DNA of 64,000 nucleotides from Planctomycetota bacterium (lineage in GTDB: Bacteria > Planctomycetota > Brocadiia > SM23-32 > JAKLEA01). The notes below the pieces were generated by a model. That model was given only the letters and a program-made list of their open reading frames with translations, had not been told where the DNA came from and ran no database searches. The number at the start of each line of letters is the position of its first letter. Position 1 is the first letter of the stretch. This document shows, in pieces, positions 43,504 through 52,390 of the stretch. Made by a program: the position numbers and the translations under genes. Location: positions 1-64,000 of the forward strand of contig JAKLEA010000022.1 of assembly GCA_022711755.1 (NCBI GenBank). The letters run 5' to 3'.

Positions 43504-45132
43504 ATGTTTTTTGATCTGCTGCGGCGGATGGTTCACGGATCGGTGTTTGGCGAGGCATGTATTGGCGTGATTTCGTGCGCGATGTTAATGGCAGGTTGTG
43601 TTACCGGAACTATATCCGGCAAGCGGGATGTAAATGAACAATCCATTGAAATCAGGCCGGTCTTGAAGACCTACTGTAATCCCCTGCCAGTCCTGTTGGC
43701 CGATCCTTTCGTGTTGAAGCATGGCGACACGTATTATCTTTATGCAACCTCGCTGGATAACGGCTTTCTCGTCTGGACCAGCATGGACCTTGTGAACTGG
43801 CGGGTAATGGGTCCGGCGATAAAGGCGGACGGGACGACCTGGGGGCAGGGGAATTACTGGGCTCCGGAGGCCATTGAGCGCAACGGCGAGTTCCTGCTCC
43901 ATTACAGCGCGCTTCATGAAAAAGGTGGGCAGCGGCGCATATGCGTGGCCCGGAGCGATTCTCCGCTCGGGCCTTTCCGGGAGGTCAGCGCCCCAATGTT
44001 CGAACGTGAAAGGAGCTGTATTGATGCTAACGTGTTTATTGACCTGGACGGAAAGGCCTATCTCTATTTCGTCATGGAATTTCCGAATCGGATCATGGTT
44101 GCGCCGCTTTCAGACGATCTGATCTCCATAATTTGCGAACCGAAATTATGCCTGTTTCCGGCAATGCTCTGGGAAATGACCATCAATGAAGGGCCGACCG
44201 TCATCCGTCGCGGGGACGTTTATTACATGATCTACTCGGGGCACGGCGCGAACGGGCCAAACTATGCGGTTGGTTATGCGACTGCTCCGTCGCCGACCGG
44301 ACCCTGGACGAAATACGGCGGGAATCCGATCATGAAGAAGACGGATCGCGTGTCGGGACCAGGGCATGGATGTGTAATAGCGTCGCCTGATGGAAAAGAG
44401 CTTTTCTACGTCTACCACAGCCTTCAGCAGAGAACCGGCTGGCCAAGACAGCTTTGCCTGGATCGCCTGCGCTTCATTCCGGACGGGAAGGGGGGCGAGA
44501 GGATTGTGATTGACGGGCCGACCCATACGCCCCAGCCGCTGCCTTCAGGCGCGCCGGTTTTCAGCCTCGCCGCTGATGACGAGTTTGAGGGAAAGGCCCT
44601 GGATCGCAATCGCTGGATCGTGTTCAACGAGCGGGATGACCGGTGGAGGTTACAGGACGGACGACTGGTTATTACGGCGATGGAGGGCGATCTGCATGAG
44701 AAGAGGGCGGATCTTGCCAACCTCTTCCTTCAGCACGCGCCTGAGAGGGATTTCGAGATCACGACGAAGGCGCGATTCCTGCCGGAGAAGAATTATGAGC
44801 AGGCATTTCTGTGCGTCTACCAGGATCACAATTATTACCTGCGATTCTCGCGGCTTTATGCGGACAGGGCGGCTTTTGAAATCGGGCTGGAGACGCGCGG
44901 GGAATACATCGGTAAAACCTTTCCGGCTCCCGACGGGGGGGAAACGTGGCTTCGCGTGAAGAAGACCGGGAACGTCTACACGTGCATGGCCAGCGCGGAT
45001 GGGGAGCGATGGGAGGTAGTCGGATCGCCGGTTACAGCAGATTTTGAGGGTTTGAAAATAGGCATAGGCGCATCTACGCCGGGAAGCGGACGAGAAATTG
45101 AAGCGGGATTCGACTTCTTTCACATCCGTTGA
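43504..45132 (+). CDS. GH43-family arabinosidase/xylosidase-like lipoprotein
   Basis: About 542 residues from the ATG at 43504, which has GAGGAGAG upstream and opens a lipoprotein signal ending MAGC; earlier starts would bury that signal. The five-blade propeller has NPLPVLLADPFVLKHGDTYYLY (catalytic Asp), YWAPEAI, CIDANVFID (pKa Asp) and TINEGPTV (acid Glu), the GH43 triad. A C-terminal beta-sandwich (about 360-540, DDEFEGKALDRNRWIV) resembles the DUF1349/GH43 C2 domain. It should trim alpha-L-arabinose or beta-xylose residues outside the cell. Confidence 0.92.
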   Translation: MFFDLLRRMVHGSVFGEACIGVISCAMLMAGCVTGTISGKRDVNEQSIEIRPVLKTYCNPLPVLLADPFVLKHGDTYYLYATSLDNGFLVWTSMDLVNWRVMGPAIKADGTTWGQGNYWAPEAIERNGEFLLHYSALHEKGGQRRICVARSDSPLGPFREVSAPMFERERSCIDANVFIDLDGKAYLYFVMEFPNRIMVAPLSDDLISIICEPKLCLFPAMLWEMTINEGPTVIRRGDVYYMIYSGHGANGPNYAVGYATAPSPTGPWTKYGGNPIMKKTDRVSGPGHGCVIASPDGKELFYVYHSLQQRTGWPRQLCLDRLRFIPDGKGGERIVIDGPTHTPQPLPSGAPVFSLAADDEFEGKALDRNRWIVFNERDDRWRLQDGRLVITAMEGDLHEKRADLANLFLQHAPERDFEITTKARFLPEKNYEQAFLCVYQDHNYYLRFSRLYADRAAFEIGLETRGEYIGKTFPAPDGGETWLRVKKTGNVYTCMASADGERWEVVGSPVTADFEGLKIGIGASTPGSGREIEAGFDFFHIR

Positions 45133-45153
45133 CCGGGCATCACGCTCAAAACA

Positions 45154-47676
45154 TCATTCGGCGTTGTCTTTGTCAGGCGTGAGGCCGAGATATTTTATGC
45201 AGAGGATTGCTCTCGATCCGATGTTTGAAAGGTGATCGCCGATTTTCTCAAGATTTGATGCCATATCAAGGAAGACTATGCCAGAAAGTACTGCACACGT
45301 TCCGTCCTCCAGTCGTTTGACGTGGTTTTCGGTTAACCGCTCCACCTCCTGATTAATGGCTTTTTCATCCTCTTTCTTTGCGAGATAACCGGCGTCTGCG
45401 TCAGCCTTCTCAAGAGCCGCCAGAGTATGCTCGAACTGTCGCTCGATCAGCGCGTAGAGCTTGTTGATCTCAGCCACGGCTTCGGGGCTCTGTGCCATGT
45501 TCTTTTCATGTCTGCGCCGTCCGAGTTCGATGATATTCTCGGAATGGTCGCCTATGCGTTCCGCGTCATTGACGGCATGGAGCAGCGCCGGGAGGAGCAA
45601 GGATTCTTCTTCTGAAAGCTGCCGCTTGGGCAATCTGGTCAGATAATTGGTAATTTCCTCCTGCATTCGGTCAATGCCCTCCTCACACTCCGAAACGCTC
45701 TTGGCGAGGGCTTCGTCGCCTGTTTCATAATACTGGAATGCTTCGGAGATCGCCTTGCGGGCCTGACGGCACATGAAGGCGACTTCCTTAACTGCCATCG
45801 GCAGGGCCAGAGTGGGGGTATTCAGAAGATGCGGCTCCAGATAACGCAATGTCTTGTGCGTTTCCTCTTTCTTGCTGATTGGAATGATTTTATGAAGGAA
45901 TGCCACGTGAAGGTTGATCAAAGGCACCATCAGCATACAGACGCACAGCTTGACCATGGTATGCGCATTTGCGATATGACGGGAGACATTGACGGGCGGA
46001 TCGCCAAGCGCGTCGCCGGGGGTAATGTATTCGATAATCTCAAGGAAGATCGGAACGCCCTTCACCTTGACGAGAAGCAGGCTGACCATGAGCAAGGTTC
46101 CGAGGACGTTGAAGCTGACATGCGCCAGACCGGCGCGTTTTGCGTTTCGATTTGTGCCGACGATGGAGGCGAGAATCTGCGTGGGGTCAATGGTTGTTCC
46201 TATCTGGCAGCCAAGGACGAGGGGGAAGGCTGTCCAGAAGTTGATCAAGCCGCTGCCCGCCATAACTTGTATGATGCCCACTGAAGCGCTGCTGCTGCTG
46301 ACCACTATTGTGCCAATAATACCCATCATGATGCAGTATAATACGTTCAGCAGCGGCACGGAACCGGCGACGGGTGTGCAGTCAAAGGACGTAAAAGCCT
46401 GCATTATCCGGGGACTTTGCGCCATTGGCTTCATGCTGTCGCCCATGATGTTCATGCCCAGAAAAAGAAGGCCGAAAGCCATGATTGCGTTGCCCCAAGC
46501 CTGGGTCACGCTGCGCTTGGCAACCAGCATGATGACCAGGCCGACGGCAATCGCTGGAAGGGCCACTGCGTCCAGTTTGAAGGCGATGATCTGCGAGGTT
46601 ATTGTCGTTCCGATATTGGCCCCGTAAATGACCGAAACAGCTTGTCTAAGCGAAAGCAGTCCGGCGTTCGCAAAACCGATGACCATTATCGTTGTTGCGC
46701 TGGATGACTGGACTATTCCAGTAACGAGGAATCCGGACAGAACGCCCATGAAACGGTTGCTCGTCATGCTTTGCAGGATTGTCCTGAGGCGGTTTCCTGC
46801 CACTCGCTCAAGACTTTCCGAAAGTTGTGTCATACCGTAGACGAAGAGCGCCAACCCTCCGATGATAGATACGATGATTTCGACCATATCGGTTGCAAAA
46901 GCCTTGAAATAAACGGGCTGTGTGTTACAGGTTCCCTTTGAATCATAAACCTGGGCGGAGATGTAATAGTTGCCGTCCTTGCTTCCGAGCTTCAGGAAGG
47001 TCTCCGCCCGGCCTGTGGCGTCCACCTTCACTTCGCTCTTGGAGAGGGTTGCGCCCTTGATATCTCCCTGAATCTCAAAACGAACGAGGTCTCCGGTTTT
47101 AGGGCGACCGTCGGAATCGTAGACGGTGACTGACAGCGGTTCTTCAAGGATATTTCCCGGCGCGCCCTCCTGCTGATTGCCGGAGATGATCATGCCGCTG
47201 ACCGCTCTGAAAGTGACGGAGGCGGTCTGGTCTTTGGATAGGTTAGTGTAGGCTTTTACAAAATAGTCTCCGAAGTCGCGTCCGACTGTGAGAGATGTGG
47301 ATGCATAACCGCCATGATCAGTTATTGCTTCAGCAGTTGAAATGCTTGCCCCCCGGGCCGGTTCGAGCACCTCGAACCTGACCTTCATTCCTGGGACGGG
47401 CATCTCTGAGCCTTTGCCCCCCAGCAAACCGTGTTTCCTTGCCGCAAGCACTTCAACCGTAAGAGGTTCAGACAGTTGCTCGCCGGGACGGACGAACTGG
47501 TTGTTCCCTCGACGGATCTGGATTTTTGCGGGTTTTAATTCCGCTTTGCCAACGCAGCCGATAACGGCGAGCATAAACATTACTAACACAGTCAGCAGAT
47601 ATGGTTTTCTGACGGAGTTCTCGCGTTTATTGGATCGTGAGTGTTCACTGCCGTGATGCAACCTTGTCATTCTCAT
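45154..47676 (-). CDS. Na/Pi cotransporter fused to N-terminal Ig-like domains and C-terminal PhoU-like domain
   Basis: About 840 residues from the ATG at 47676, chosen for the GGGGATGG upstream and because it gives a signal with lipobox LAVIGC (Cys41). Two invasin-type (Big_1-like) Ig domains follow at about 49-158 and 161-260. The NptA/PF02690 core begins near 264 and includes the repeated QSSSATT signature (GIVQSSSATTIMVIGF) and a matching VVSSSSASVGIIQ second half. A PhoU-like helical domain (last 200 residues, NDAERIGDHSENIIELG, DMASNLEKIGDHLSNIG) closes the protein. It imports phosphate with sodium or exports it. The Ig-lipobox front end is unusual. Confidence 0.9.
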   Translation of the reverse strand: MRMTRLHHGSEHSRSNKRENSVRKPYLLTVLVMFMLAVIGCVGKAELKPAKIQIRRGNNQFVRPGEQLSEPLTVEVLAARKHGLLGGKGSEMPVPGMKVRFEVLEPARGASISTAEAITDHGGYASTSLTVGRDFGDYFVKAYTNLSKDQTASVTFRAVSGMIISGNQQEGAPGNILEEPLSVTVYDSDGRPKTGDLVRFEIQGDIKGATLSKSEVKVDATGRAETFLKLGSKDGNYYISAQVYDSKGTCNTQPVYFKAFATDMVEIIVSIIGGLALFVYGMTQLSESLERVAGNRLRTILQSMTSNRFMGVLSGFLVTGIVQSSSATTIMVIGFANAGLLSLRQAVSVIYGANIGTTITSQIIAFKLDAVALPAIAVGLVIMLVAKRSVTQAWGNAIMAFGLLFLGMNIMGDSMKPMAQSPRIMQAFTSFDCTPVAGSVPLLNVLYCIMMGIIGTIVVSSSSASVGIIQVMAGSGLINFWTAFPLVLGCQIGTTIDPTQILASIVGTNRNAKRAGLAHVSFNVLGTLLMVSLLLVKVKGVPIFLEIIEYITPGDALGDPPVNVSRHIANAHTMVKLCVCMLMVPLINLHVAFLHKIIPISKKEETHKTLRYLEPHLLNTPTLALPMAVKEVAFMCRQARKAISEAFQYYETGDEALAKSVSECEEGIDRMQEEITNYLTRLPKRQLSEEESLLLPALLHAVNDAERIGDHSENIIELGRRRHEKNMAQSPEAVAEINKLYALIERQFEHTLAALEKADADAGYLAKKEDEKAINQEVERLTENHVKRLEDGTCAVLSGIVFLDMASNLEKIGDHLSNIGSRAILCIKYLGLTPDKDNAE

Positions 47677-47773
47677 GAGCCATCCCCGATGCCATTCGGA
47701 GCCATGTTCAATGCCTGCTGATTGTGCGAACCCCGGCGTGTGTGTGAAGAAGACACCGGCCTTGCTTAAGGTC

Positions 47774-48157
47774 TCAGTCTGCCTCGCCGTGAGCATTATA
47801 GCGGGGACATCCGTCAAGGGTAAAGATCACCATCCGCTCGCCGGTTACCGTGCTGATGTCCGTGTGGAGGCTGCGGAGTTTCCTGCCTGTGACGTCGTGG
47901 ATGATTGTCTCAAGCAGTCCGCGCGATTTTTCCAGCAATTCGATGCGCACCTGCTTGATGAGCGCCCGGCCCTGCGCGTTTTCATCGTTACGGGCAAGGT
48001 TTTTCTCGGCCGGCGTAAGCACGCCTCGCAGTCGAACGAGAACCATATCGTCAATGATGTAGGTTTTAGCCTCCTCCGGGCCGCGGCCCATGTATTCCTT
48101 CTCGAATTCGATCATGGCCACGCCGATTTCCGCTTCCAGTTGTCCCTTGGTTTTCAT
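47774..48157 (-). CDS. MpsC/DUF2294-family protein
   Basis: 127 residues. KTKGQLEAEIGVAMIEFEKEYMGRGPEEAKTYIIDDMVLVRLRGVLTPAEK is the clear DUF2294 signature, and SLHTDISTVTGERMVIFTLDG closes it. In Staphylococcus MpsC works with MpsAB, a bicarbonate/cation-linked complex; here MpsA and MpsB are absent from the window. It lies 97 bp upstream of the Na/Pi cotransporter on the same strand, which suggests an ion-coupled role. The molecular function of the domain is unknown. Confidence 0.88.
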   Translation of the reverse strand: MKTKGQLEAEIGVAMIEFEKEYMGRGPEEAKTYIIDDMVLVRLRGVLTPAEKNLARNDENAQGRALIKQVRIELLEKSRGLLETIIHDVTGRKLRSLHTDISTVTGERMVIFTLDGCPRYNAHGEAD

Positions 48158-48236
48158 TTTTCATTCCTGCCCGCGCAGAAGTTTCATCGCCAGGCATTGA
48201 CTGAAAGCTTATGGTATTCAAACTGGACGTATAAGG

Positions 48237-48475
48237 TCAACAGGCGGTTATGGAAACAGACCCGGCTTGCCGAACTTCGCGGAAGGCGTCTTCAAGCTTG
48301 AGCTTGAACGCTTCCTCGGTCTGTTTCTGTTCGTATAACGCTCGCGCGTGATCGTCGAGGTGGCGCTGGCTTTTGATGTCCGTGTTCTAAAGATGATCGG
48401 CTCATGCGCGAATCTGTCGCGAGCAACTCTCAGATTTGAGATGGGCGGCATTCGGTAATAATCATGCGCGCGCAA
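48237..48475 (-). pseudogene. Probable frameshifted gene remnant
   Basis: The 330-bp gap between aroC and the mpsC-like gene holds two minus-strand frames that read like one broken protein. From 48475 an ATG frame gives RMPPISNLRVARDRFAHEPIIF; near 48385 protein-like sequence switches to the frame ending at the TGA at 48237-48239 (DIKSQRHLDDHARALYEQKQ, then FKLKLEDAFREVRQAG). A one-base indel would join them to about 78 residues. No family recognised. It could also be chance. Confidence 0.35.
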
Positions 48476-48487
48476 ATTGGTCTTCGG

Positions 48488-49822
48488 TCATGCCTGTGCC
48501 ACCTTTTCCTTCATCGTTTGATATCCCAGGTGCATAATCAGATAGTCAAGCAGTGCCATAGCCACGTAGTTTTCCGCGACCGGCCAGATACGTCCGACAA
48601 TGGTCGGGTCGCGTCGTGTTATGGCAGCGAGGTTTGTGTTCTGAAGCGTATATTTATCAATTGTCTTCTGCGGCTTGTCAATGGTAGGCGTCGGCTTAAC
48701 GGCGACGCGGACGACGACTGGCTGGCCGGTGGTCAGTCCGCCGGTTATTCCGCCGGCGTTGTTGGAAAGGAATACAACTTTACCGTTCTCGCTCCGCATC
48801 TGGTCGTTGGACTGAATGCCGGTCATGTTTTTTACAGCGAATCCTGAGCCGACTTCAACGCCTTTCACGGCTCCGATGCCGAGCATGCGTCCGAGTTCGG
48901 CGTCAAGCTTGTTGAAGACCGGTTCGCCCACGCCCACGGGGACGTTCAGCGCAACGACTTCGACGACGCCGCCGGAGGAATCGCCTGTGGCGGTAATCCT
49001 GTTGGCTGCGGCAAGCATGTCTTGGGCAACCTTGAAGTCCGGGCAGTTGACTACGGCATGTACGCCGTATTCATTGCAGATTCTCTCAATATTCATCTCG
49101 CGCCCTTTTGCGCGGATGGCGTCAATCTCGTTTTCCACCTGCGCCAGGACCGCCGTTTTTTCCATGAAACGCATGTCCATGTTGAGGCGGCCTTTGACGT
49201 AAAGCTCCTGATAGAAGGGGTCGTAGTCGCGTCTCATGCGTTTGTAGGCTTCAGCGGCGGAAAGCGCTTTTTCGCATGGAAGCTCGGGGCAGCGGACGCC
49301 GGCGAGTTCGCGGATGAAGGAGAAAACCTCGATGCCGAACAGTTTCAGGACTTTCTTTGCGACGTATCCGGCGGCGACGATTGTGCTTGTATAGCGTCCG
49401 CTGAAGAAGCCGGCGCCGATGGCGTCGTCGTCAGGGCCGTATTTGACGAATGAGGCGTATGAGGCGTGTCCCGGACGGGGAGTGCGGTTGGTGTCCTGAT
49501 ATTGCTTTATGTGGATGAAGTGACGGTCCAGGTTGGGGATCAGGATGGTGAGCGGAGTCCCATTGGTGTGATTCTTATTACCGGCGTTCTCTACGGTGTC
49601 GGCGGCGTTCAATCCAGTGTAGATGACGGGCAGGTCGGGTTCCTTGCGCGGTGAGGAAAGCTCGTCTGCTCCGGGTTTGCGCAGGAGCAGATCGCCGTAG
49701 ATTTCCTGTTCTGAAAGAAGGATTCCGGGCGGGACGCCCTGCGCGACGACAGTCAGTCCTTCCTGATATGAACCGCCGGCAACCGTAACCTGAAAGAGTT
49801 TCCCGACATGGCAACCTAACAT
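48488..49822 (-). CDS. aroC: Chorismate synthase, divergent long form
   Basis: 444 residues against about 360 for typical AroC. It converts EPSP to chorismate using reduced FMN. NRTPRPGHASYASFVKYG (with the second catalytic His), GAGFFSGRYTSTIVAAG, INRITATGDSSGG-like NRITATGDSSGGVVEVV, SNDQMRS, SNNAGGITGGLTTGQP and KPTPTIDKPQ are strongly conserved. The N-terminal GESHG, which holds the other conserved His, is replaced by GGSYQEG (Tyr19). Extra segments lie around 45-90 and 190-235. AAGGAGT stands 7 bases before the ATG. It may be a separate clade of the enzyme with a changed proton donor. Confidence 0.9.
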   Translation of the reverse strand: MLGCHVGKLFQVTVAGGSYQEGLTVVAQGVPPGILLSEQEIYGDLLLRKPGADELSSPRKEPDLPVIYTGLNAADTVENAGNKNHTNGTPLTILIPNLDRHFIHIKQYQDTNRTPRPGHASYASFVKYGPDDDAIGAGFFSGRYTSTIVAAGYVAKKVLKLFGIEVFSFIRELAGVRCPELPCEKALSAAEAYKRMRRDYDPFYQELYVKGRLNMDMRFMEKTAVLAQVENEIDAIRAKGREMNIERICNEYGVHAVVNCPDFKVAQDMLAAANRITATGDSSGGVVEVVALNVPVGVGEPVFNKLDAELGRMLGIGAVKGVEVGSGFAVKNMTGIQSNDQMRSENGKVVFLSNNAGGITGGLTTGQPVVVRVAVKPTPTIDKPQKTIDKYTLQNTNLAAITRRDPTIVGRIWPVAENYVAMALLDYLIMHLGYQTMKEKVAQA

Positions 49823-49919
49823 TGCGTCTACTCCTTAATCCCTTGCTTGTATCTTGAAAACAAAGCCGGCCATTTCATCCCGGATTATTCCACATGCGGA
49901 GAAAGTTGCGTTCCCGCAT

Positions 49920-49954
49920 GAAAGCGCGCCTGAACGGCAGTCGGGCGCGCTTTC
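49920..49954 (-). terminator. Hairpin terminator between pckG and aroC
   Basis: Perfect 11-bp stem GAAAGCGCGCC / GGCGCGCTTTC around a 13-nt loop, 48 bp after the pckG stop. The T-run is only the three T of the stem plus C, so termination strength is uncertain. Confidence 0.55.
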
Positions 49955-50001
49955 AATGAAGGATACACGAAGATTTCGGAGATTGCACCCGACTTTGCCG
50001 C

Positions 50002-51936
50002 TCAATCGTGTTCCGGCAGGTTCGTCGGCGATACCAGGTCTCCGAACTTGTCGAATGCCACTTTCAGTAGCCTGCGCTGCTCTTCCATGACCTTGAAAAC
50101 CTCGTCTGGAGATTCAGTCACTTTTTCGCGGTGGAACTTCACAACTCGGTCAATCTTAGCCAGGTTTTCACTGATGCGGATTGTGAACTGCTTTTCGTAG
50201 TCGTCTGGAGTGTAGTCTTTGCCGAGCAGTTCCTTGAACAACGCTTTCAGGTCTTCATATCGCGGGATCAGTCCCGTCGGGGCCTCGATACACCCGATTT
50301 CGCCATGAACGCGGCGTTCCGCCCATTTCACCCAGACATGTTTGTCACGTATGCCGTTAACGAAGGGTGGGAGCTTCTTCTTGCCTGTTCTCTTTTCCTC
50401 CTCTTTATCAGCTTCGGCGGGGAGGTGGCGCAGGAAATAATTGACGCCGAATATCTGCGGAGGTTTGATGAGCTTTTTCCCGAATTCGAGGTTATTCCTG
50501 ACGTATTTGCCCAGGGAGATTGCCACGAAATCCTGAATGCTCATCAGATTGATTTCCGGGATGCCTTCCTTGCCGACGGTTGCGAAGGTGGTCTCGGTTT
50601 CAAGAGCGGCTCCGTATGCGACGATGCCATGTTCCCAACTGAAGCTCTGCTGGCAGGGGACATACGCCTTCGCATCGCGTCCGCCGTAGAGGATGGCTGA
50701 GAGTTCGATTCCTTCCGGGTTGTCAAGTTCGGAATCGCAGTTTTCCAGGGCCTTGAGGGTGACAGCGTAACGGGCGTTCTTGTGGGCGCATGGAATCTCT
50801 TCGTTCTTGGCATCTTTCATGTCCTTTTTCCACGCTCCACAGAAGCTCTCGCCTTCAGAGGGGATGTCAATCCCCATGCCCAGCCAGTAGGGTTTGGAGT
50901 CTTTGACCAGGACGTTGGAGAAGATGACCTCGCCGGGCTTGTTCAGGACGGCCCAGATTGCCGGATCGTCCTTCTCGCAGACGTTCTGGATGATGCCGAA
51001 AATGCCGGATTCCGCGTTGGCGGCCATGCAGCGCCCCTCAACGACGCGGAAGTAGGCGATGTCATCGCCCAGGATGGTCTCGCCGGGAAGCATGGCGGTT
51101 GAGGTCTTGCCGCATGCGCTAGGGAAGGCGCCGGCGAAATAGGTCTTGCGACCGTGTTTACCGCGCACGCCCATGAGGAACATATGTTCGGCAAGCCAGC
51201 CTTCGCGGTCGGCCTTTCGGATTGAAAGCCTGAGGGCGAGCTTTTTCAAGCCGACCGTGTTTCCAGCATACTGCGTGTTGATGCTGTAGACTGTTTCCGC
51301 TGTGTGATCTATGTAAATCTTCTTGTTGGCGGGTTCGGCGCTGACCATGCGCGCGTCCAGTTTGCCCGCCGAATGGAGGATGGCGAAGAACGAAGCTTTG
51401 TCTGCCAGACGCTTGAATTCTTCGTAACCGAGCCGGTACAGAAGGTTGAGGCTGTGCGAGACATAGAAGGAATCCGTGCATTCAACGCAAGGCGTGCTGA
51501 AATCGGAGTTGTTCGGGCCGAGGGTCATGAAGCGGACGATCATTATCCGGCCCTGCATGGATCCCTTCATTGCTTCGCGGACTTCCTTCAATCCCTCATC
51601 CCTGTCCATCTGGTTGAGGGCGGCGCTCAATGCCTGGCCCTTCGGAACGAGGTATTTGGTGGCTTCGCGGTCGCGTCCCTGGTCTTCAATGCCGTCGAAG
51701 TGGATTGTGTGTCCCGTGATTGCCAGCGGCTTTTCTTCGCCCAGTTGGAGGGCCATTTTCCGCGTGAAGTCAATATCCTGGGAGTTGTCAGTGCTTACCC
51801 ATACCTTTTCCGGGCAGCAAAGCTCCACGGCGTCGGCCACGAATGCGTGGAGGCGTTCATTGTCAATCGCTTCCAGGGCGGCGAAGTTGCGCGCATCCAG
51901 TCTGGACTTCAGAAGCTTCAAACTTTGGTTGGACAC
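50002..51936 (-). CDS. pckG: Phosphoenolpyruvate carboxykinase (GTP)
   Basis: 644 residues, normal for the GTP class, starting at GTG with AAGGAG 8 bases upstream. FPSACGKTSTAM is the PEPCK kinase-1a loop with the reactive Cys, ILGDDIAYFR the metal-binding kinase-2 motif, and the N-terminal half carries the PEP-binding residues. It converts oxaloacetate plus GTP to PEP, the first gluconeogenic step, or works in reverse during fermentation. It is transcribed from its own promoter with a leader of about 220 nt that contains a terminator-like hairpin. Confidence 0.96.
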   Translation of the reverse strand: MSNQSLKLLKSRLDARNFAALEAIDNERLHAFVADAVELCCPEKVWVSTDNSQDIDFTRKMALQLGEEKPLAITGHTIHFDGIEDQGRDREATKYLVPKGQALSAALNQMDRDEGLKEVREAMKGSMQGRIMIVRFMTLGPNNSDFSTPCVECTDSFYVSHSLNLLYRLGYEEFKRLADKASFFAILHSAGKLDARMVSAEPANKKIYIDHTAETVYSINTQYAGNTVGLKKLALRLSIRKADREGWLAEHMFLMGVRGKHGRKTYFAGAFPSACGKTSTAMLPGETILGDDIAYFRVVEGRCMAANAESGIFGIIQNVCEKDDPAIWAVLNKPGEVIFSNVLVKDSKPYWLGMGIDIPSEGESFCGAWKKDMKDAKNEEIPCAHKNARYAVTLKALENCDSELDNPEGIELSAILYGGRDAKAYVPCQQSFSWEHGIVAYGAALETETTFATVGKEGIPEINLMSIQDFVAISLGKYVRNNLEFGKKLIKPPQIFGVNYFLRHLPAEADKEEEKRTGKKKLPPFVNGIRDKHVWVKWAERRVHGEIGCIEAPTGLIPRYEDLKALFKELLGKDYTPDDYEKQFTIRISENLAKIDRVVKFHREKVTESPDEVFKVMEEQRRLLKVAFDKFGDLVSPTNLPEHD

Positions 51937-52058
51937 CGTTTTCTCCTTCGTTTAACTGCCGTTTGCAACTATCCGGAGCGTTACGCTCGGTTTCCGCCGG
52001 TTGACGCGGATCATACCGGGGTGTAAGCGGGGGGATTAGTGTTTCGGACAACCGGCAG

Positions 52059-52103
52059 AAAAAAAGCCGGTCGCAGCGCGCGCTTCGGCGGCTGCTTGCC
52101 GGC
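52059..52103 (-). terminator. Attenuator-like intrinsic terminator in the pckG leader
   Basis: Minus strand: GCCGGC-AA-GCAGC, a 13-nt loop, GCTGC-GA-CCGGC, then seven T (52065-52059). It stands 123 bp before the pckG GTG and about 100 bp after the likely transcription start. No gene on this strand lies upstream that it could terminate. The 3' arm ACCGGC can also pair with GCCGGT just beyond the T-run. Confidence 0.65.
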
Positions 52104-52167
52104 CTATGTCTTCAGCAGGTCGCGCGGGGCGACCCCCTGTCAATCTGCCTGCTTGTAAGTTGCGCAC

Positions 52168-52196
52168 TTCTATCTTAATGCCGGGCGGACTGTCAA
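52168..52196 (-). promoter_or_regulatory. Candidate pckG promoter
   Basis: Minus strand TTGACA (52196-52191), 17-bp spacer, ATAGAA (52173-52168). The -35 is perfect and the -10 weak. It sets a leader of about 220 nt before the pckG start. Confidence 0.5.
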
Positions 52197-52309
52197 GGGA
52201 AAATGGAATGCGGAGGTAATAAAGCATTAAATATAACTTTGCGGATGGAAGCGGGGTCTATGTCGTAAAAACACTGAACTTGGGACAGGTTAATTCGAGG
52301 CTGACGCTG

Positions 52310-52315
52310 TATAAT
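52310..52315 (+). promoter_or_regulatory. Possible -10 element of the esterase gene
   Basis: A perfect TATAAT lies 76 bp before the esterase ATG; a -35 at the normal distance is poor. The rest of 51937-52390 holds the pckG leader and no gene. Confidence 0.35.
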
Positions 52316-52390
52316 GCAGGTCAGGTTTGTAAAGAAGCTGCGTTTTCCGGGCGGCGATCCGCATGGTTCCATATTGCAGGAGAATGAAAG

